A model generated the notes under the pieces. It did no database searches and had not been told where the DNA came from. It was given only the letters and a program-made list of their open reading frames with translations. Both the position numbers and the translations under genes were made by a program. Positions 1-7,560 of a stretch of 42,361 nt of DNA are shown here, piece by piece (the first letter of the stretch is position 1; each line of letters opens with the position of its first letter). This DNA is from an uncultured Negativicutes bacterium (GTDB taxonomy: Bacteria; Bacillota; Negativicutes; Acidaminococcales; Acidaminococcaceae), in contig CAMTOO010000007.1 of assembly GCA_947074185.1 (NCBI GenBank), forward strand, positions 1 through 42,361. Direction: 5' to 3'.

Positions 1-30
1 CTATTATAACATCTCTAGTTATAATCACAA

Positions 31-966
31 CTATTTTAATAAAAAAATTATAGAAGTGGTATATAATCTTAGAAATTTTTCTAAATTAACTTTAAAACTC
101 GCATCAATTTCATCTAGTTTTTCAAATCTTCTACGATGCTGTGCGCGTTTCGAAGGCTTTAGTTCACTCATATCCTTACGATATTCAGCAAGAGGCATAG
201 CATAGAATCTGTTGTCTGAACAAGGTTCTCCTTCGCATTCTTGCCAAAAATCTTCAAATACTACTTTTAATTTTCTGTCCATACGAATGTGGTTCATAGC
301 ATAGTAGCCAGCATTTGTTACTGCATAGATTTTTTCTAATTTTAAGCAACGTGCTAAATTTCTGATACCGTAGAAAATTAAATTTTTCGTACGATAACCA
401 AAGAAATGTTTTGTTAGAGCCTTAATCAAGTCATTATTATTTTGACTACCTTGTATTGCTCCTATCCATAAACACATCTTGCCTTCGCTATTTGGCGAAA
501 TCCAAAACATTATTTGATACAAATCTTCATCAGCCAGGGTTAATGTCAATGACAAACATCCTTCTTTACGCTGCCCACCATGAAACCATAAATCCATGTG
601 AATAGGCTTTTCATCATAAATATCTTCCCATAAGGTAATCCGTTTGTTTTGCACATATAATATATCTAAAAATTCATCATTGCACATATTTTCTAAATAG
701 GAAATATGATTCTTAACAATATTAACACGTTCCAAATAAGTAGATTTATTATAGAAAAACGATCTTGTAGTCTGCTCTAATAAACTTGGTGTATTTTCAA
801 GTATATTCTCTCTCAAAGGTGTCACTTCAAAAAATCTTAGTAGATCATCGATTTCTTTTTTATGAAGTTTACAACGCACTTTAAACACCAAATATCTCTT
901 ATATTCTTTTAATATTTCTGTCTTATATAATTTTTTACCAACACTATCAATGATATTATTTGTCAT
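31..966 (-). CDS. DUF535 (VirK/YbjX family) protein
   Basis: A 311-residue soluble protein of the DUF535 family, which includes VirK and YbjX of enterobacteria; the biochemical role is unknown. The family signature is visible: a HGGQRKEG segment near residues 129-136, then LSLTLTL, and a C-terminal block with FYAMPLAEYRKDMSELKPSKR followed by an HRRRFEKLDE motif (about residues 254-286). No signal peptide or membrane segment is seen. Length matches the family. The ATG at 966 follows an AGGAGTG ribosome site and a good promoter (994-1022). It is a monocistronic gene whose end lies 30 bases from the window edge; the last 20 or so residues are poorly conserved. Family assignment is from motif recognition; function is not inferred. 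Confidence 0.8.
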   Translation of the reverse strand: MTNNIIDSVGKKLYKTEILKEYKRYLVFKVRCKLHKKEIDDLLRFFEVTPLRENILENTPSLLEQTTRSFFYNKSTYLERVNIVKNHISYLENMCNDEFLDILYVQNKRITLWEDIYDEKPIHMDLWFHGGQRKEGCLSLTLTLADEDLYQIMFWISPNSEGKMCLWIGAIQGSQNNNDLIKALTKHFFGYRTKNLIFYGIRNLARCLKLEKIYAVTNAGYYAMNHIRMDRKLKVVFEDFWQECEGEPCSDNRFYAMPLAEYRKDMSELKPSKRAQHRRRFEKLDEIDASFKVNLEKFLRLYTTSIIFLLK

Positions 967-993
967 AATACACTCCTAATAAATTATCAACAT

Positions 994-1022
994 ATTATAC
1001 CATTTTCTCGTGATTTAGACAA
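994..1022 (-). promoter_or_regulatory. Promoter of the DUF535 gene
   Basis: Read on the minus strand, a -35 box TTGTCT (1017-1022) and a perfect -10 TATAAT (994-999) are separated by 17 bases. Transcription would start about 20 bases before the ATG at 966. Confidence 0.6.
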
Positions 1023-1056
1023 ACAAAAAGCACAATTAAATTAATAATTGTGCTTT
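1021..1056 (-). terminator. Intrinsic terminator of the small exported protein gene
   Basis: A perfect 12-bp stem (1027-1038 with 1045-1056) with a 6-base AATTAA loop lies just after the stop codon at 1069. On the minus strand the stem is followed by a U-rich TTTTGTTT stretch. Confidence 0.8.
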
Positions 1057-1068
1057 CATAATTTCAAA

Positions 1069-1611
1069 TTATTTAATTTTAATAATTTTTTTCATTTCTC
1101 TAGTAGTGAAATTTTTAAATTCTCTTTCTAAACTAATTTCACGTCTAAATAATACTTCTTCATAAATATCATCGATTTTATAATCGCTATTTGAATATTT
1201 GTTAGTTAGTTTGTTTAAATATGCAAATTTACCAGAAATATCCAATTGTAAAGCTTCTTCTCTACGGAACATTAAAGATTTGGTTTCAAAAGTATCTAAA
1301 GACATTGCAATTACAATATCAGCACCTGTTTCAGTAGCAACTCTTTCTAAAGTAGCACGACTAAAATCAGACAAACCTTTACCTACAGCAGCATCTAAAT
1401 CTTCTTCTTTTACAAAATCAAAATCAGGGAATTTGAAAAGTTCAACTGCTGATTCCATATAAAGAATTGGTGGATCAACAAACTCTTCTCTATCAGTTTG
1501 AAGTGACACAACAGCTACTTTTGCTGCTTCTGCAGTACTTCCTACTGGTAATGTGATGCAAATAGCTACTAAAGCCATTAATAAATAACTAAATATTTTT
1601 TTCATTTTCAT
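1069..1611 (-). CDS. Exported protein of unknown function
   Basis: A 180-residue protein I do not recognise. It begins with a clear Sec signal peptide: MKMKK, a hydrophobic core LLMALVAICITL and a likely cut after AEA near residue 29, leaving a mature protein that starts AKVAVVSLQ. The mature part is mixed and charged with one likely alpha/beta region (GADIVIAMSLDTFETKSLMF, about residues 95-114) and a Lys/Arg-rich C-terminus. No Cys lipobox, no transmembrane segment. An AGGAGG site precedes the ATG. It has its own terminator and sits between the DUF535 gene and the SLH porin. It probably acts in the periplasm; the role cannot be inferred from sequence alone. Confidence 0.7.
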   Translation of the reverse strand: MKMKKIFSYLLMALVAICITLPVGSTAEAAKVAVVSLQTDREEFVDPPILYMESAVELFKFPDFDFVKEEDLDAAVGKGLSDFSRATLERVATETGADIVIAMSLDTFETKSLMFRREEALQLDISGKFAYLNKLTNKYSNSDYKIDDIYEEVLFRREISLEREFKNFTTREMKKIIKIK

Positions 1612-1699
1612 CCTCCTAAGACATTTCTTTCTACAACGTTTATTCTAACACATTTTCAAAAAAAAATATAGTCTTTTTTTAAAAATATCTTAGATAAAA

Positions 1700-1727
1700 A
1701 TAAGGCAGGGTAACAAGTACCCTGCCT
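1700..1727 (-). terminator. Intrinsic terminator of the SLH porin gene
   Basis: A GC-rich stem (GGCAGGGTA, 1704-1712, with TACCCTGCC, 1718-1726, plus one outer A-T pair) and a 5-base loop lie downstream of the porin stop. On the minus strand it is followed by TTATTTTTATC. Confidence 0.8.
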
Positions 1728-1764
1728 AAATTTCATTAAATTAAGCTATCGCTTAAAGCTCAGA

Positions 1765-2973
1765 TTAGAATGTGAATACTAATTGGCTCCAGATAGTTTT
1801 AGCTTTAATGTCGCTCATTTCTTTACCTTTAAGGTCATAGTATTCTACACGACCAACGATGTTTTTAGCTACTGTATAACCAGCACCTACAGAGAAACCT
1901 TTGAAACCGTCTTGGATAGATGCATAATCTTGACCCATGCCGTTCATAGTGTGAGCTACGAATGTACCAGCACCTTGGTTGTAGTATTTAGCATCTAAGC
2001 CCCAGCTACCTGGTTTGGAAGCTTTAGCTCCGCCTAAAGTACCAGTTACTACGAAACCGCTGTTAGAAGCACCGATAGCACTGTCTAAGTTAGATTTTAA
2101 GTACATAGCACCTAAAGTTGCGTTACCGAAATCATATACTGCGTTGAGGTTCCAGATACCGAGGTTACCACTCCACATACCATCAGAGTTAGTGAAACGA
2201 TCATAACCAGCGCCTAAATCGAAAGAACCGATTTCAGTGCTAGCTTCTAAGCCCCAAGCTTTGTTGAAGTCATAAGTTGAATCTTGGTTAGTTGGGATAC
2301 CATAGTAAGCGCTGAATTTAGCTTCTTTACCGAAACCAACTTGGATACCGTCCATACGAGTATCGTATACGTTACCATCAGCAGTGAATTTACCGAAACG
2401 GCCTGCAGTTAATTTAGCGCCGCCAAGGTTACCTTGAACATAAGCACGTTGGAAGTTAGTAGTTTCATTTCTAACTCTGTCAGAGAAATCTTGAACGTTT
2501 TCTAACATACCAACATATTTCCAGTTGTCGTTAACTTCGCCAGTGAACCAAATACGGGAACGTAATTTGTTTTGGTAGCCTTTTGCTTTTTCACCAGAAA
2601 CTTTTACTTCGTCATCAGCATAGTGGTAACGAATTTGACCAGTGATTTTAACATTATCAGAATTTTTTTCTAATTTAGCTACACGAACGCCAAGAGCGTC
2701 GAGTTCTTTAGCGAATTCAGAAGCAAGACGATCAACGTTTGCACCTTTTGCTAAAGCTTTAGCTACGATTTGAGCCATTTCATAACGAGTCATAAGTTGG
2801 CCACCACGATAAGTGCCATCACCATAACCGTCGATGATACCAGCAGCTGCTAATTTAGAGATGCTGTCATAAGCCCAATGTCCAGCAGGAACATCGGAGA
2901 ATGGGTTTGCAGCGTATGCGGAAGCAGTTACGCCAAGAGCCATTGCCATTGCAAGTACTAAAGATTTTTTCAT
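1765..2973 (-). CDS. SLH-domain outer-membrane porin (OmpM-like)
   Basis: A 402-residue outer-membrane protein of the type known in Negativicutes as OmpM or Mep45, which both tethers the outer membrane to the cell wall and forms a porin. Seen in order: signal peptide (residues 1-21, cut after AYA), one SLH domain (about 22-76, with FSDVPAGHWAYDSI and IIDGYGDGTYRGG), a short predicted coiled coil (about 78-108, DRLASEFAKELDALGVRVAKLEK), then a beta-barrel rich in alternating aromatic strands and ending in a terminal Phe (LVFTF), the usual outer-membrane insertion signal. The SLH domain in this group binds polyamine-modified peptidoglycan (family knowledge). The start is supported by an AAAGGAGG site. 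A leader of roughly 150 bases precedes it. Probably one of the most abundant proteins of the cell. Confidence 0.93.
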   Translation of the reverse strand: MKKSLVLAMAMALGVTASAYAANPFSDVPAGHWAYDSISKLAAAGIIDGYGDGTYRGGQLMTRYEMAQIVAKALAKGANVDRLASEFAKELDALGVRVAKLEKNSDNVKITGQIRYHYADDEVKVSGEKAKGYQNKLRSRIWFTGEVNDNWKYVGMLENVQDFSDRVRNETTNFQRAYVQGNLGGAKLTAGRFGKFTADGNVYDTRMDGIQVGFGKEAKFSAYYGIPTNQDSTYDFNKAWGLEASTEIGSFDLGAGYDRFTNSDGMWSGNLGIWNLNAVYDFGNATLGAMYLKSNLDSAIGASNSGFVVTGTLGGAKASKPGSWGLDAKYYNQGAGTFVAHTMNGMGQDYASIQDGFKGFSVGAGYTVAKNIVGRVEYYDLKGKEMSDIKAKTIWSQLVFTF

Positions 2974-3133
2974 TTTAATTTCCTCCTTTAAGGAATGTTT
3001 TATTTATTATAAAACGTTTGGAGAAAATCTAGACCTGCATCATTCCTAAGAGTATCCATGTTCCCTCTTCATCAATCCGCTGTCCATCTTATTTCCGCCC
3101 GTATTATAATCGGCATAAACCTTAACCGTGCTT

Positions 3134-3162
3134 ATTTTAACATGACTTTTTAAATTTTGCAA
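3134..3162 (-). promoter_or_regulatory. Promoter of the SLH porin gene
   Basis: On the minus strand, TTGCAA (3157-3162) and TAAAAT (3134-3139) are spaced by 17 bases. The predicted start near 3127 gives a 5' leader of about 150 bases, long for a single structural gene. Confidence 0.55.
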
Positions 3163-3183
3163 GTATTTCAAGGGTTTTTCACG

Positions 3184-3206
3184 AAAAAATCACATTTATC
3201 GATTTT
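3184..3206 (-). terminator. Weak terminator after the Gly-rich secreted protein gene
   Basis: A 6-bp AAAATC/GATTTT stem (3186-3191 with 3201-3206) with a 9-base loop and a short U-run on the minus strand lies just after the stop at 3217. It is AT-only apart from one G-C pair, so it may be leaky toward the porin gene. Confidence 0.35.
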
Positions 3207-3216
3207 AAAAAATATA

Positions 3217-3633
3217 TTATCTACGACGTTGCCATCTTTTATTGCGATTAATAAAATCATCAGCAATACGTTTATTAGCATTTCCACGAGGACCAATTCT
3301 ATAACTTCCATTATCATGTTTAACCGCATCAAACGGAGGATTAACGTGATCAGGACCTGGTCCAACTGCTGGACCTGAAGGATATGCACCTGAACCAATG
3401 CCACCACCTGAAGGTTGTCCACCACTTGGAGCTGCACCTGATCCGATGCCACCACCTGAAGGTTGTCCACCACTTGGAGCTGCACCTGATCCGATACCAC
3501 CACCTGAAGGTTGAGCAACACTTGGTTGTGTACCAACTCTTGCGCCATCACCGATAGCTGCAAATGCTGTGCCCAATACACTAGTAGCTAAAATTAAACT
3601 TAATGTGATACTTCCAATTAATTTCTTTTTCAT
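3217..3633 (-). CDS. Secreted Gly/Ser/Pro-rich repeat protein
   Basis: A 138-residue exported protein of unknown function. Signal peptide: MKKKLIGSITLSLILATSVLGTAFA with a cut near residue 25. Residues about 38-92 are built from a 16-residue repeat, PSGGGIGSGAAPSGGQ, present in two exact protein copies plus a divergent third. The remainder (about 100-138) is polar, with a very basic tail ending NKRWQRRR. No enzymatic motif, no lipobox. The ATG is preceded by GAGGTG. A second frame is also open across the repeat, but it lacks a signal peptide and a good start, so this frame is preferred. The low-complexity mature part suggests a flexible envelope or surface-exposed linker; that is inference. 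It is upstream of the porin in the same direction. Confidence 0.7.
   Translation of the reverse strand: MKKKLIGSITLSLILATSVLGTAFAAIGDGARVGTQPSVAQPSGGGIGSGAAPSGGQPSGGGIGSGAAPSGGQPSGGGIGSGAYPSGPAVGPGPDHVNPPFDAVKHDNGSYRIGPRGNANKRIADDFINRNKRWQRRR
3395..3513. repeat. 48-bp tandem repeat in coding sequence
   Basis: Two copies (3395-3442 and 3443-3490) differ by a single base, and a truncated third follows (3491-3513). A degenerate fragment is visible before them (3371-3394). The unit is a multiple of three, so copy-number change would lengthen or shorten the secreted protein without a frameshift. Confidence 0.85.
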
Positions 3634-3667
3634 AAACTACACCTCATTTCTTTGTTTTCACAAAAAT

Positions 3668-3696
3668 ATAATACCATATTTTATTTTATTTTTCAT
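3668..3696 (-). promoter_or_regulatory. Candidate promoter of the Gly-rich secreted protein gene
   Basis: On the minus strand ATGAAA (3691-3696), 17 bases, then TATTAT (3668-3673). The region is almost pure A/T, so other placements are possible. Confidence 0.35.
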
Positions 3697-3789
3697 TAAT
3701 ATAAATATACTTTTTATTTATTTCTTTATAAATATATTTATGTTAAAATATTTAAGATAGAAATTTATTATATATTAAGGAGAATTCTC

Positions 3790-4899
3790 ATGAGTAATTT
3801 ATTAAAAAAATCACTAATTCTATCTCTAACAGCTACAGTTTTATCTATACCATTAATTTCTACTATGCCTAAAGTTGAAGCTTTTAACTTAGGAACTTTC
3901 AATGCCATTATGGACAGTACGAAAGTTGCATTAAGATATGAAGCTTTTAACCAAGTAATATCTTATGTAAATGGTGAAGGGCGTATTGAGTTCTATGAAG
4001 CATTACAAAAACGAACTGGCATAAGTGATGAAACAGAAGCAAATGAACTGCTTTCTAAAATAATGAATAGCTTAACTGACTCTATTGCTAAAAGTGATTC
4101 TTCTGTAAAAAAACCTCCTTATAACTATTATGTAAATGGTAGAGAAAAATTTAATGCCTTCTCTACTTTAGGACACAACCTTACTGTGAACATTGGTGTC
4201 TTTAAATCCTTAAACTATAATGAAGATGAAATAGCTGTTATTGTTGCCCATGAACTCGCTCACGGTCAACGCAACCATCCGTCTCAAGCTATACGCAAAA
4301 CTTTGCCCGTGGAATCTTTAGGCGCATTAGATCCTGTACATTCCAATACTAGTCTTGCATACCAAAAAATTGTTTCTAAAATATTAGATAAAGTAGGAAC
4401 TTCAACTGGCTATAATACTGCGATGGAAAAAGACGCTGCTATTACTGCTTTTCAATACATAACTGCAGCCGGTTATAATGCAGGTGCACCTGCTGCCACT
4501 TGGCAAAAAATATCTGAATTAATGCATCATACTAATACTAATTTTGCAAATTCCAGATTTAATCCATCTAATTCCTCAGCTATTACAACTAGAATAAATA
4601 CTCATTCCCGTTCTCTTACTTTCTGGAGCAATCAAAAAGTTGCTGTTAACCCAACAACTGGCATGATTAGTGTTAATAATAAACCTTTCTTTATTCCTAC
4701 CGCTACGGATACACAAAGCAGTCTAGAGCAAGCTTACTTAATAGCTGGTAACCTAGCAGCAGTTTATCATAGTAGCCCAACTAATCTAGATGTTAATGTA
4801 AACAACAACATTTTAACACTTTCTTCTATAGACATTCTTGATCTTAGTAATTTTGCTAATCCAGATGAACTAGTTGAAACTCTAAATAAAATTAAGTAA
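3790..4899 (+). CDS. Exported M48-family zinc metalloprotease
   Basis: A 369-residue peptidase of family M48. It has an N-terminal signal sequence (residues 1-32, MSNLLKKSLILSL...). The zinc-binding helix HELAH is at residues 154-158 in the context VIVAHELAHGQRNH, and the third metal ligand is probably E213 in AMEKDAAITAFQYITAAGYN, the usual position in this family. The C-terminal third has no clear domain. It most resembles the single-domain periplasmic M48 proteins (YfgC/LoiP-type) rather than the multi-pass HtpX. Likely role is turnover of misfolded envelope proteins (inference). The ATG follows AAGGAG. It diverges from the Gly-rich protein gene across a 156-base A/T-rich gap. Confidence 0.85.
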   Translation: MSNLLKKSLILSLTATVLSIPLISTMPKVEAFNLGTFNAIMDSTKVALRYEAFNQVISYVNGEGRIEFYEALQKRTGISDETEANELLSKIMNSLTDSIAKSDSSVKKPPYNYYVNGREKFNAFSTLGHNLTVNIGVFKSLNYNEDEIAVIVAHELAHGQRNHPSQAIRKTLPVESLGALDPVHSNTSLAYQKIVSKILDKVGTSTGYNTAMEKDAAITAFQYITAAGYNAGAPAATWQKISELMHHTNTNFANSRFNPSNSSAITTRINTHSRSLTFWSNQKVAVNPTTGMISVNNKPFFIPTATDTQSSLEQAYLIAGNLAAVYHSSPTNLDVNVNNNILTLSSIDILDLSNFANPDELVETLNKIK

Positions 4900-4943
4900 T
4901 CTAGGTTGTATTCGTATTGTTTTCTCACAATTATAAAAAAGTG

Positions 4944-4972
4944 TTGACAAATACAATACTCTTTATTATAAT
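4944..4972 (+). promoter_or_regulatory. Near-consensus promoter of tRNA-Arg
   Basis: TTGACA (4944-4949) and TATAAT (4967-4972), both perfect sigma-70 consensus, with an ideal 17-base spacer. Transcription should start near 4979, about 20 bases before the mature tRNA. Confidence 0.9.
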
Positions 4973-4979
4973 AACCTTG

Positions 4980-4995
4980 TTGTCAAATTTGACAA
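4980..4995. promoter_or_regulatory. 16-bp perfect palindrome in the tRNA-Arg leader
   Basis: TTGTCAAATTTGACAA is a perfect palindrome at or just after the predicted start site. Its right arm is part of an 11-base direct repeat (TTGACAAATAC at 4944-4954 and again at 4989-4999) shared with the -35 region. It may be an operator or a processing signal; the function is unknown. Confidence 0.45.
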
Positions 4996-4999
4996 ATAC

Positions 5000-5076
5000 G
5001 ACTCCGTAGCTCAGCTGGATAGAGCGTTTGACTACGAATCAAAAGGCCGCAGGTTCGAATCCTGCCGGGGTCACCA
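5000..5076 (+). tRNA. tRNA-Arg (anticodon ACG)
   Basis: A complete cloverleaf: acceptor GACTCCG/CGGGGTC (one G-T pair), D arm GCTC...GAGC, anticodon stem TTTGA/TCAAA with loop CTACGAA giving anticodon ACG, T arm GCAGG/CCTGC with loop TTCGAAT, and an encoded CCA end. A34 would be deaminated to inosine by TadA to read CGU, CGC and CGA (known for this tRNA). It is a single tRNA gene, not part of a cluster. Confidence 0.97.
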
Positions 5077-5085
5077 TAAAAAAAC

Positions 5086-5118
5086 AAAAGCTTTCGAGAT
5101 TATCTCGAAAGCTTTTTT
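5086..5118. terminator. Bidirectional terminator, tRNA-Arg and channel gene
   Basis: A 14-bp perfect stem (5086-5099 with 5103-5116) with a 3-base loop, T6 on the plus side and TTTTGTTTT on the minus side. It ends the tRNA transcript and, on the other strand, the channel-protein transcript. Confidence 0.9.
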
Positions 5119-5120
5119 AT

Positions 5121-5777
5121 TTATTCATCATCTAGATTATTTCCTGATTTAATACTTTCTGTAGCACTGGCAAAACATAAACCAACTGCAACCACCGTTA
5201 TCATTTGTCCACAAAAGGATTCTAATACTGCAAACATTTTTGATAACATCGTTGTTGGAAGAATATCTCCATACCCTACAGTAGAAATAGTTACACCACT
5301 AAAATAAAGGCTATCTACATAATTTTCTAATCGATTAACAGTTGTATAGCCACCAGTACTTGGATCGAATGCCCAAAAATCTTTTAGTCCACTCAAAAGA
5401 ATTCCTGCATCATTGCCCATTGTAGCAGAGGTTTTTGCCATAAAGTTAAAAACTACTCCATCAAAATAGTAAAAATTACCAAAAACCATCCAAATTAACA
5501 CATAAGCACTCATAATCATAAAAATTCTATCTCCGCCAGAGATATGACTTTTAAAAGTAACCCATATGGTCAAAGACAAGAAAGAAAACAGTACTATGAT
5601 TAACCAAGCAGCAATAAACATTACTAAATAGTCACTAATTATATTCGGATATCTAGCTGCTAGCGTATCAAAAACAAAGGCCATTGCTAATGGGCCTTGA
5701 GCTAACATAACCCAGCCTATAATAAATTTTTTCAAGTTTTCTTTTAGAAGTTTTTTGTAACGGTTTACTAAAAACAT
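5121..5777 (-). CDS. Potassium-channel-like membrane protein
   Basis: A 218-residue integral membrane protein with the K+ selectivity filter TVGYGD at residues 166-171, preceded by the pore helix (LYFSGVTIS) and followed by an inner helix (about 178-204). Earlier hydrophobic segments lie near 18-36, 50-75 and 84-104. The long stretch between the third segment and the pore (about 105-155) is probably extracytoplasmic. There is no RCK/TrkA_N domain and no voltage-sensor arginine ladder, so it is a minimal ion-channel-family protein; gating cannot be inferred. The ATG is preceded by GAGGTG. It lies 62 bases after leuA with no terminator between, so some leuA read-through is likely in addition to its own promoter. 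Confidence 0.85.
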   Translation of the reverse strand: MFLVNRYKKLLKENLKKFIIGWVMLAQGPLAMAFVFDTLAARYPNIISDYLVMFIAAWLIIVLFSFLSLTIWVTFKSHISGGDRIFMIMSAYVLIWMVFGNFYYFDGVVFNFMAKTSATMGNDAGILLSGLKDFWAFDPSTGGYTTVNRLENYVDSLYFSGVTISTVGYGDILPTTMLSKMFAVLESFCGQMITVVAVGLCFASATESIKSGNNLDDE

Positions 5778-5809
5778 GAGGGCACCTCGCTGAATTTATT
5801 CATGCTTAT

Positions 5810-5839
5810 ATCATACCACAATTAGAAACCAAACTTCAA
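5810..5839 (-). promoter_or_regulatory. Candidate promoter of the channel gene
   Basis: Minus-strand TTGAAG (5834-5839), 18 bases, TATGAT (5810-5815). The -35 box directly abuts the leuA stop codon. Confidence 0.45.
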
Positions 5840-7486
5840 TTATTTATGATGAGCGATCGAACGATTGATTGCACATAGTACACCTAATAAAGATGCAATA
5901 TTGATATTACTATGAACACCTACACCAAATACATGTCCGTTATTAGGCACTTTAAGTTCGATGTAACAAATAGCTTTCGCATCAGAACCTCTAGAAATCG
6001 CATGTTCGGAATAATTAACAAATTCATAACCATTAATACCTACCATAGTAAGCGCTTGGAAGAAGGAGTCAATCGGTCCATTACCAACACCGAGGACTTC
6101 TTTTTTATTACCATCCACAGAAACAACACCTTCAAAACGTGTATGTACTGTTCCATCAGCATCATGCTCTTCAACGAATTTATGTTGGATTAATTTATAG
6201 TGACCTTCAAATTCAACATATTCTTTTTGGAACAATTCAATAATTTGAATTTCAGATAGCTCATCACCATATCTATCTGCTTCAGCTTTAACAATATCAC
6301 CAAATTCTGGATGCATTGCTTTCGGAAGATCGTAACCTATAGCTTGTTCAAGCACGAAGGCTGCACCACCCTTACCAGATTGACTATTGATTCTAATAAT
6401 AGGCTCGTATTCACGCTTAAGATCAGCAGGATTTATTGGTAAATAAGGAACTTCCCAATAAATTGTTTCACTTGCTTTCATGTAATCATAACCTTTTTTA
6501 ATAGCATCTTGGTGAGAACCAGAGAATGCCGTAAACGCTAATTCACCTGCGTATGGTTGACGCTCTGGAACACGCATTTTAGTAACTGCTTCATATACTT
6601 TTTTAATTTCTAAAATATTACTGAAATCAAGTTCTGGATCTACACCTTGTGTAAACATATTAAGAGCAACTGTTACTATATCAAGATTACCAGTACGTTC
6701 ACCATTACCAAACAAGGTACCTTCAATACGATCAGCACCTGCCATAAGAGCAAGTTCTGCAGCTGCAACACCAGTACCGCGATCATTATGTGGATGCAAA
6801 CTAATAATTGCTGCTTCTCTATTTTTCATTGTTTTGCAGAAATATTCTATTTGGTCAGCATAAGTATTAGGAGTACACATTTCAACAGTTGATGGCAAGT
6901 TCAAAATAATAGGATTTTCTTTTGTTGACCCCATAGTTTCCATAACTTTTTCACAAATTTCAATGGCGAAATTCATCTCTGTTCCAGTAAAGCTTTCAGG
7001 AGAATATTCATAACGAATATTCATGCCACTACGTGCAACTTCCTCTTCAGTCAATTGACGAATGAGTTTTGCACCCTCTACTGCAATATCGATAATTCCA
7101 TCCATTTCCTTTTTAAATACTACTTTTCTTTGCAAGGTAGAAGTAGAATTATAGAAATGTATAATAACATTTTTAGCACCACGTACAGCTTCAAAAGTTT
7201 TCTTAATAAGCTCTGGACGTGCTTGTACTAAAACTTGAATAGTTACATCATCTGGAATGTGATCTTCTTCAATTAAAGTTCTAAGTATTTCATATTCTGT
7301 ATCAGATGCAGAAGGAAATCCTACTTCAATTTCTTTAAACCCAATGTCTACTAGAGTTTTAAACATCAAGATTTTTTCATCTAATTGCATAGGTGTAATC
7401 AAAGCTTGATTACCATCACGCAAATCAACACTACACCAAACAGGCGCTTTAGTGATTACCTTATCTGGCCACTCACGATTTTTCAA
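5840..7486 (-). CDS. leuA: 2-isopropylmalate synthase; 5' end interrupted by amber codon
   Basis: Condenses acetyl-CoA with 2-ketoisovalerate, the committed step of leucine synthesis. The 548-residue frame shows the HMGL-like TIM barrel with WCSVDLRDGNQA (17-28, with the metal-binding Asp), the HxH metal motif in SLHPHNDRG (H231, H233) and a C-terminal regulatory domain for leucine feedback (about 420-548). It belongs to the longer LeuA2 type. The start is problematic. A well-placed ATG at 7531 behind GGAGG reads MKSPEKA, then TAG (7508-7510), then APFEQIK in the same frame into the TTG used here. Homologues of this type usually have a YxPF segment just there, so the TAG probably replaces a Tyr codon. 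Translation could still begin at TTG 7486, which has only a weak upstream GAG. Confidence 0.9.
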   Translation of the reverse strand: MKNREWPDKVITKAPVWCSVDLRDGNQALITPMQLDEKILMFKTLVDIGFKEIEVGFPSASDTEYEILRTLIEEDHIPDDVTIQVLVQARPELIKKTFEAVRGAKNVIIHFYNSTSTLQRKVVFKKEMDGIIDIAVEGAKLIRQLTEEEVARSGMNIRYEYSPESFTGTEMNFAIEICEKVMETMGSTKENPIILNLPSTVEMCTPNTYADQIEYFCKTMKNREAAIISLHPHNDRGTGVAAAELALMAGADRIEGTLFGNGERTGNLDIVTVALNMFTQGVDPELDFSNILEIKKVYEAVTKMRVPERQPYAGELAFTAFSGSHQDAIKKGYDYMKASETIYWEVPYLPINPADLKREYEPIIRINSQSGKGGAAFVLEQAIGYDLPKAMHPEFGDIVKAEADRYGDELSEIQIIELFQKEYVEFEGHYKLIQHKFVEEHDADGTVHTRFEGVVSVDGNKKEVLGVGNGPIDSFFQALTMVGINGYEFVNYSEHAISRGSDAKAICYIELKVPNNGHVFGVGVHSNINIASLLGVLCAINRSIAHHK

Positions 7487-7507
7487 TTTAATTTGCTCAA
7501 AAGGAGC

Positions 7508-7531
7508 CTATGCTTTCTCTGGACTTTTCAT
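7508..7531 (-). other. Seven-codon frame ending in amber, in frame with leuA
   Basis: ATG at 7531 with a GGAGG site, then K-S-P-E-K-A and TAG. The next seven codons (A-P-F-E-Q-I-K) continue in frame to the TTG start of leuA. It is best read as the natural 5' end of leuA interrupted by one nonsense codon. Alternatives are a true leader peptide or a sequencing error. Confidence 0.6.
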
Positions 7532-7560
7532 TTTTTTCCTCCATTCATTAGGGCGTCAAT

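Noticed and set aside
3168-3581. Second open frame across the Gly-rich secreted protein gene, Val/Gln-rich
   Set aside because: It stays open because of the repeat, has no good ribosome site at its start and no signal peptide. The other frame has both.
7484-7531. Pyrrolysine insertion at the leuA TAG
   Set aside because: No pyl genes or convincing insertion element are visible in the window, and Tyr is the usual residue there. A point change is simpler.
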